Assembly (NCBI GenBank): GCA_017560605.1
Contig: JAFZEQ010000084.1
Location: forward strand, 1-6,640
Direction: 5' to 3'
Source of the DNA: Paludibacteraceae bacterium
GTDB lineage: Bacteria > Bacteroidota > Bacteroidia > Bacteroidales > Paludibacteraceae
DNA: 6,640 nt
Part shown: one piece after another, positions 4,431-6,640 of the stretch
Position numbering within the stretch: the stretch's first letter is position 1
Layout of the letters: the number at the start of each line of letters is the position of its first letter
The notes under the pieces: model-generated
Told to the model about the DNA's origin: nothing
The model's database searches: none
What the model saw: only the letters and a program-made list of their open reading frames with translations
Program-made: the position numbers and the translations under genes

Positions 4431-6128
4431 ATGAAAAAACTATTATTATCGTTGATTCTGTGTTGTGCCTTAAAACCCGTTACTGCGGTAAGTTCCGATT
4501 CTTTTAGTTGGGGCAATGCCACAGTGTATTTTGTTATTACCGATCGTTTTTGTAATGGCGATACAACCAACGATGTGAACTACGGACGCCTTGTTGATTA
4601 CGGTAGTGAGCAGCTGAATGCAGCTACATTTCATGGCGGAGACTTCAAAGGAATGCTACAAAAAGCACAAGAGGGGTATTTCAAGCAATTAGGCGTTGAT
4701 GTGGTTTGGATGACTGATGTGTATGAGCAAATCCACGGGTGGATGCAAGGTAGTGGACCCATCAATGATTTTCCTCATTATGGCTACCATGGCTACTATC
4801 CGTTAGACTATACACAGATCGACAAAAACTACGGCACTGTAGCTGAGTTTCGTGCGTTGGTGGATACCTTGCACGCACAAGGTATACGCGTGATGCTTGG
4901 AGCTAACCTCAATAATCCGGGTTATCCTACATTGCTAGATGCCATACAGCTAGGATTTGCTGAAACCAATCTTAGCGAACAGCAAGCCGTACAGCATATC
5001 CGTCTTTGGGATTACACTCAGTTCTTTGAAGATAGAGCACAATGGAAAGGGTGGTATAATAGCGAATGGATACGTATGCCACATGAAGGCTGGGATGAAT
5101 CGAACCCACTTACAGCAACTCTCTTTGGATTACCAGACTTTAAAGATGAAAGTACAAATACAACTACCATACCTACTTTTCTAAAACGCAAATGGAAGGC
5201 AGAAGCAAAAGCTAACGACCCTTGGGTAAATCCTTCAGCAAGAAAACTGCGCATGGACCACGATTGGTCTCCTTCGCAATACCTCGTCGCATGGATTGCT
5301 GCTTGGGTAGAGGAATTTGGCATTGATGGTTTCCGCTGTGATATTGTAGAGAATGTCCACATTGATAGTTGGAAGATGCTTTATGCTGCTTGTAATCAAG
5401 CACTCAGTAGGTGGCGCTCAGCGCATCCTGACGATCAGGCTTCTACTTGGACAGATGCCTTCTATATGACGGGTGACTATGATTGTGCGTATATCGATTA
5501 TAAAGCAGATTATGCCACTGCTGGCTTTAGTAGTATGGTAAATTTTTATTTTCCTAAGCATGGTGATATGGATGGTATTGTATATACTTGGCAGTCGTAT
5601 GCGGATAGTGTAAATACTTATTCCAATTGGCATCCATTTAACTATCTCAATAATTCCTATCATCGTGACGCAGATATGAATAATATGATCGATTGTGCGA
5701 CTACATTCTTGCTCTCACCTGGCGTTGCTCAGATTTTCTATGGCGACGAAACCGGACGCAAGTTGAGCGACGCACAATATAATGTAGATAGCGATCAGGC
5801 ATTTCGTTCGGATATGAATTGGAATGATATCAATAATGAACAACTCCTCCACTTCCAGAAACTCGGTCAGATTCGCCGTTCTAACCCTGTGATAGGTACG
5901 GGCTACCAGCGTACAATTGATGCGCATACTTGTGTGCGTTACAACGATACAGACTCCTTACTAATCCGTGTGATGCCCAATGAATGGAAACCTATACTAG
6001 TGTCGTCTATCTGGAACGATGGTACTACAGTTCAGGAATTATATACAGGTCAAGTATCTGAAGTAAAGCAAGGCAAAGTCTCCTTCTCTTATTACCAAAA
6101 TCGAATAGCTATACTAAAAGCTCTGTAA
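4431..6128 (+). CDS. Secreted MalS-like GH13 alpha-amylase-family protein, probably catalytically altered
   Basis: This 565-residue protein starts with a signal peptide (1-19: two lysines, a leucine-rich core, cleavage likely after VTA). No proper lipobox is present, so it is probably periplasmic. The rest follows E. coli periplasmic alpha-amylase MalS. Shared motifs include TDRFCNGD (37-44), TFHGGD (66-71), EQIHGW (99-104), DFPHYGYHGYY (113-123), GIDGFRCD (297-304), IFYGDE (435-440) and RSDMNW (459-464), with a C-terminal beta domain at about 490-565. GH13 enzymes cut alpha-glucans. The nucleophile Asp304 is present. However, region I reads LGANLNN (156-162) where DVVMNH is expected, the acid/base Glu of MTGE is Asp349 in MTGDYD, and the region IV HD reads SYHRD (409-413). 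The frame is intact throughout. It may be a starch-binding pseudoenzyme or have a changed specificity. No susC/susD genes are next to it. Confidence 0.88.
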   Translation: MKKLLLSLILCCALKPVTAVSSDSFSWGNATVYFVITDRFCNGDTTNDVNYGRLVDYGSEQLNAATFHGGDFKGMLQKAQEGYFKQLGVDVVWMTDVYEQIHGWMQGSGPINDFPHYGYHGYYPLDYTQIDKNYGTVAEFRALVDTLHAQGIRVMLGANLNNPGYPTLLDAIQLGFAETNLSEQQAVQHIRLWDYTQFFEDRAQWKGWYNSEWIRMPHEGWDESNPLTATLFGLPDFKDESTNTTTIPTFLKRKWKAEAKANDPWVNPSARKLRMDHDWSPSQYLVAWIAAWVEEFGIDGFRCDIVENVHIDSWKMLYAACNQALSRWRSAHPDDQASTWTDAFYMTGDYDCAYIDYKADYATAGFSSMVNFYFPKHGDMDGIVYTWQSYADSVNTYSNWHPFNYLNNSYHRDADMNNMIDCATTFLLSPGVAQIFYGDETGRKLSDAQYNVDSDQAFRSDMNWNDINNEQLLHFQKLGQIRRSNPVIGTGYQRTIDAHTCVRYNDTDSLLIRVMPNEWKPILVSSIWNDGTTVQELYTGQVSEVKQGKVSFSYYQNRIAILKAL

Positions 6129-6223
6129 TATTGCATACAATTTTCACACTTTTGTGTACTAGTACGAATAGATATTAGTATTCTGTCGTTGTTGACAAAT
6201 TTATAGATTTTTTTTGAAAATAC

Positions 6224-6254
6224 TTGCATATTCCAAATAAAAGCAGTAATTTTG
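6224..6254 (+). promoter_or_regulatory. Promoter of the last secreted-protein gene (Bacteroidota type)
   Basis: TTG at 6224-6226 and TAATTTTG at 6247-6254 are 20 bp apart, the same spacing as the purM and GH13 promoters. The -7 box ends 66 bp before the ATG at 6321. The A/T-rich leader has no Shine-Dalgarno sequence. Upstream, between 6129 and 6223, there is a weak ACAC-TTTT-GTGT stem (6146-6157) and a 10-bp palindrome GTACTAGTAC (6156-6165), but no convincing terminator for the GH13 gene. Confidence 0.78.
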
Positions 6255-6320
6255 CGCACAAATAGAAAGCAAAAACGATAATTTATATAATTTACTAACA
6301 TTTTTTTATTATTAGTCTGT

Positions 6321-6640
6321 ATGAAGAAAATATTTACTTTTTTCATAGCGATGGTCGTAACGCTGTCCATGTACGCGGTTATACCTAATACTTTGGGTGA
6401 GAAAGTAGATCCTACGGGACGCGCTACAGAACTTGCTAGCAAGCAACAAGCTCACCGACAACAGATGGCTAAAGCTTTGGGCTTAAACCAAGTAGAGCGC
6501 AAAGTTGCTAAAGCTGCTCTAGAAGCAAACAAAGCTCCTAAAAAAGCACAAAAGGAGGTTATCACCTTGAATTATGACCGCTTTGCTGGCATGGAGTGCG
6601 CAGAAGCGGAACTTGGCGAGTGGTGGATTGGACTCAGTTG
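6321..6640 (+). CDS. Secreted protein of unknown function, N-terminal part (cut by window edge)
   Basis: The frame is open from the ATG at 6321 to the window end (106 complete codons). Residues 1-19 (MKKIFTFFIAMVVTLSMYA) form a clear signal peptide with cleavage after MYA. The next part, about 27-75, is rich in Ala, Lys and Gln (for example KQQAHRQQMAKALGL), probably helical and possibly a linker or coiled coil. It leads into a segment ending AEAELGEWWIGLS that looks like the start of a beta-rich domain. I do not recognise the family. The ATG is supported by its own promoter and by the signal peptide. It is probably periplasmic or at the cell surface; no C-terminal sorting domain can be judged because the end is missing. 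Confidence 0.8.
   Translation, partial: MKKIFTFFIAMVVTLSMYAVIPNTLGEKVDPTGRATELASKQQAHRQQMAKALGLNQVERKVAKAALEANKAPKKAQKEVITLNYDRFAGMECAEAELGEWWIGLS

Noticed and set aside
4449..4466. Lipoprotein signal (Cys-Cys in LILCCALK) in the GH13 protein
   Set aside because: The residue before the cysteine is Leu rather than Gly, Ala or Ser, and a standard signal-peptidase I site (VTA) follows.
6092..6442. 116-codon open frame on the minus strand
   Set aside because: It runs antisense through the end of the GH13 gene, a sense promoter and the next signal peptide, and its composition shows no family resemblance.

Overview
The window looks like chromosomal DNA from a Bacteroidota, probably Bacteroidales. 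Three genes (purM, the GH13 gene and the last secreted-protein gene) are preceded by the Bacteroidota-type promoter, a TTG at about -33 and TAnnTTTG at about -7. The spacing is 20 bp in all three, and those three genes have A/T-rich leaders without Shine-Dalgarno sequences. The species cannot be fixed from the sequence.

Layout. Positions 1-120 hold the end of an insertion sequence: the first 26 codons of a probable IS3-type OrfA on the minus strand, plus its terminal region. Positions 121-609 carry no convincing gene but are rich in structure: a 9-bp inverted repeat (179-223), a symmetric array of eight 9-bp units (286-360), and a degenerate array with an 11-bp period (406-507). purM (688-1713) and purH (2708-4243) follow, encoding steps 5 and 9-10 of de novo IMP synthesis. 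They are separated by about 1 kb holding a small GxxExxY-type PD-(D/E)XK protein gene (2183-2566) and three full plus one partial copy of a structured repeat of about 120-137 bp. purH is followed by a folded 3' region and a strong terminator (4308-4344). A secreted MalS-like GH13 protein (4431-6128) comes next with its own promoter. The window ends inside a secreted protein of unknown function (6321 onward).

How it fits together. purM and purH are probably one functional purine unit. In many Firmicutes pur operons purN lies between these two genes; here that place is taken by the repeat/nuclease cassette. The outermost repeat copies face each other. The left one begins inside the purM stop codon, and the right one ends in an AGGAGG just upstream of purH.

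Most interesting points: (1) the repeat family, whose conserved sequence boxes surround hairpins that change sequence while staying paired, in inverted arrangement around a small predicted nuclease; (2) the GH13 protein, which keeps the fold-defining motifs and the nucleophile Asp but appears to have lost other catalytic residues; (3) the phased 9-bp and 11-bp arrays upstream of purM. All family assignments were made by eye, without database searches.
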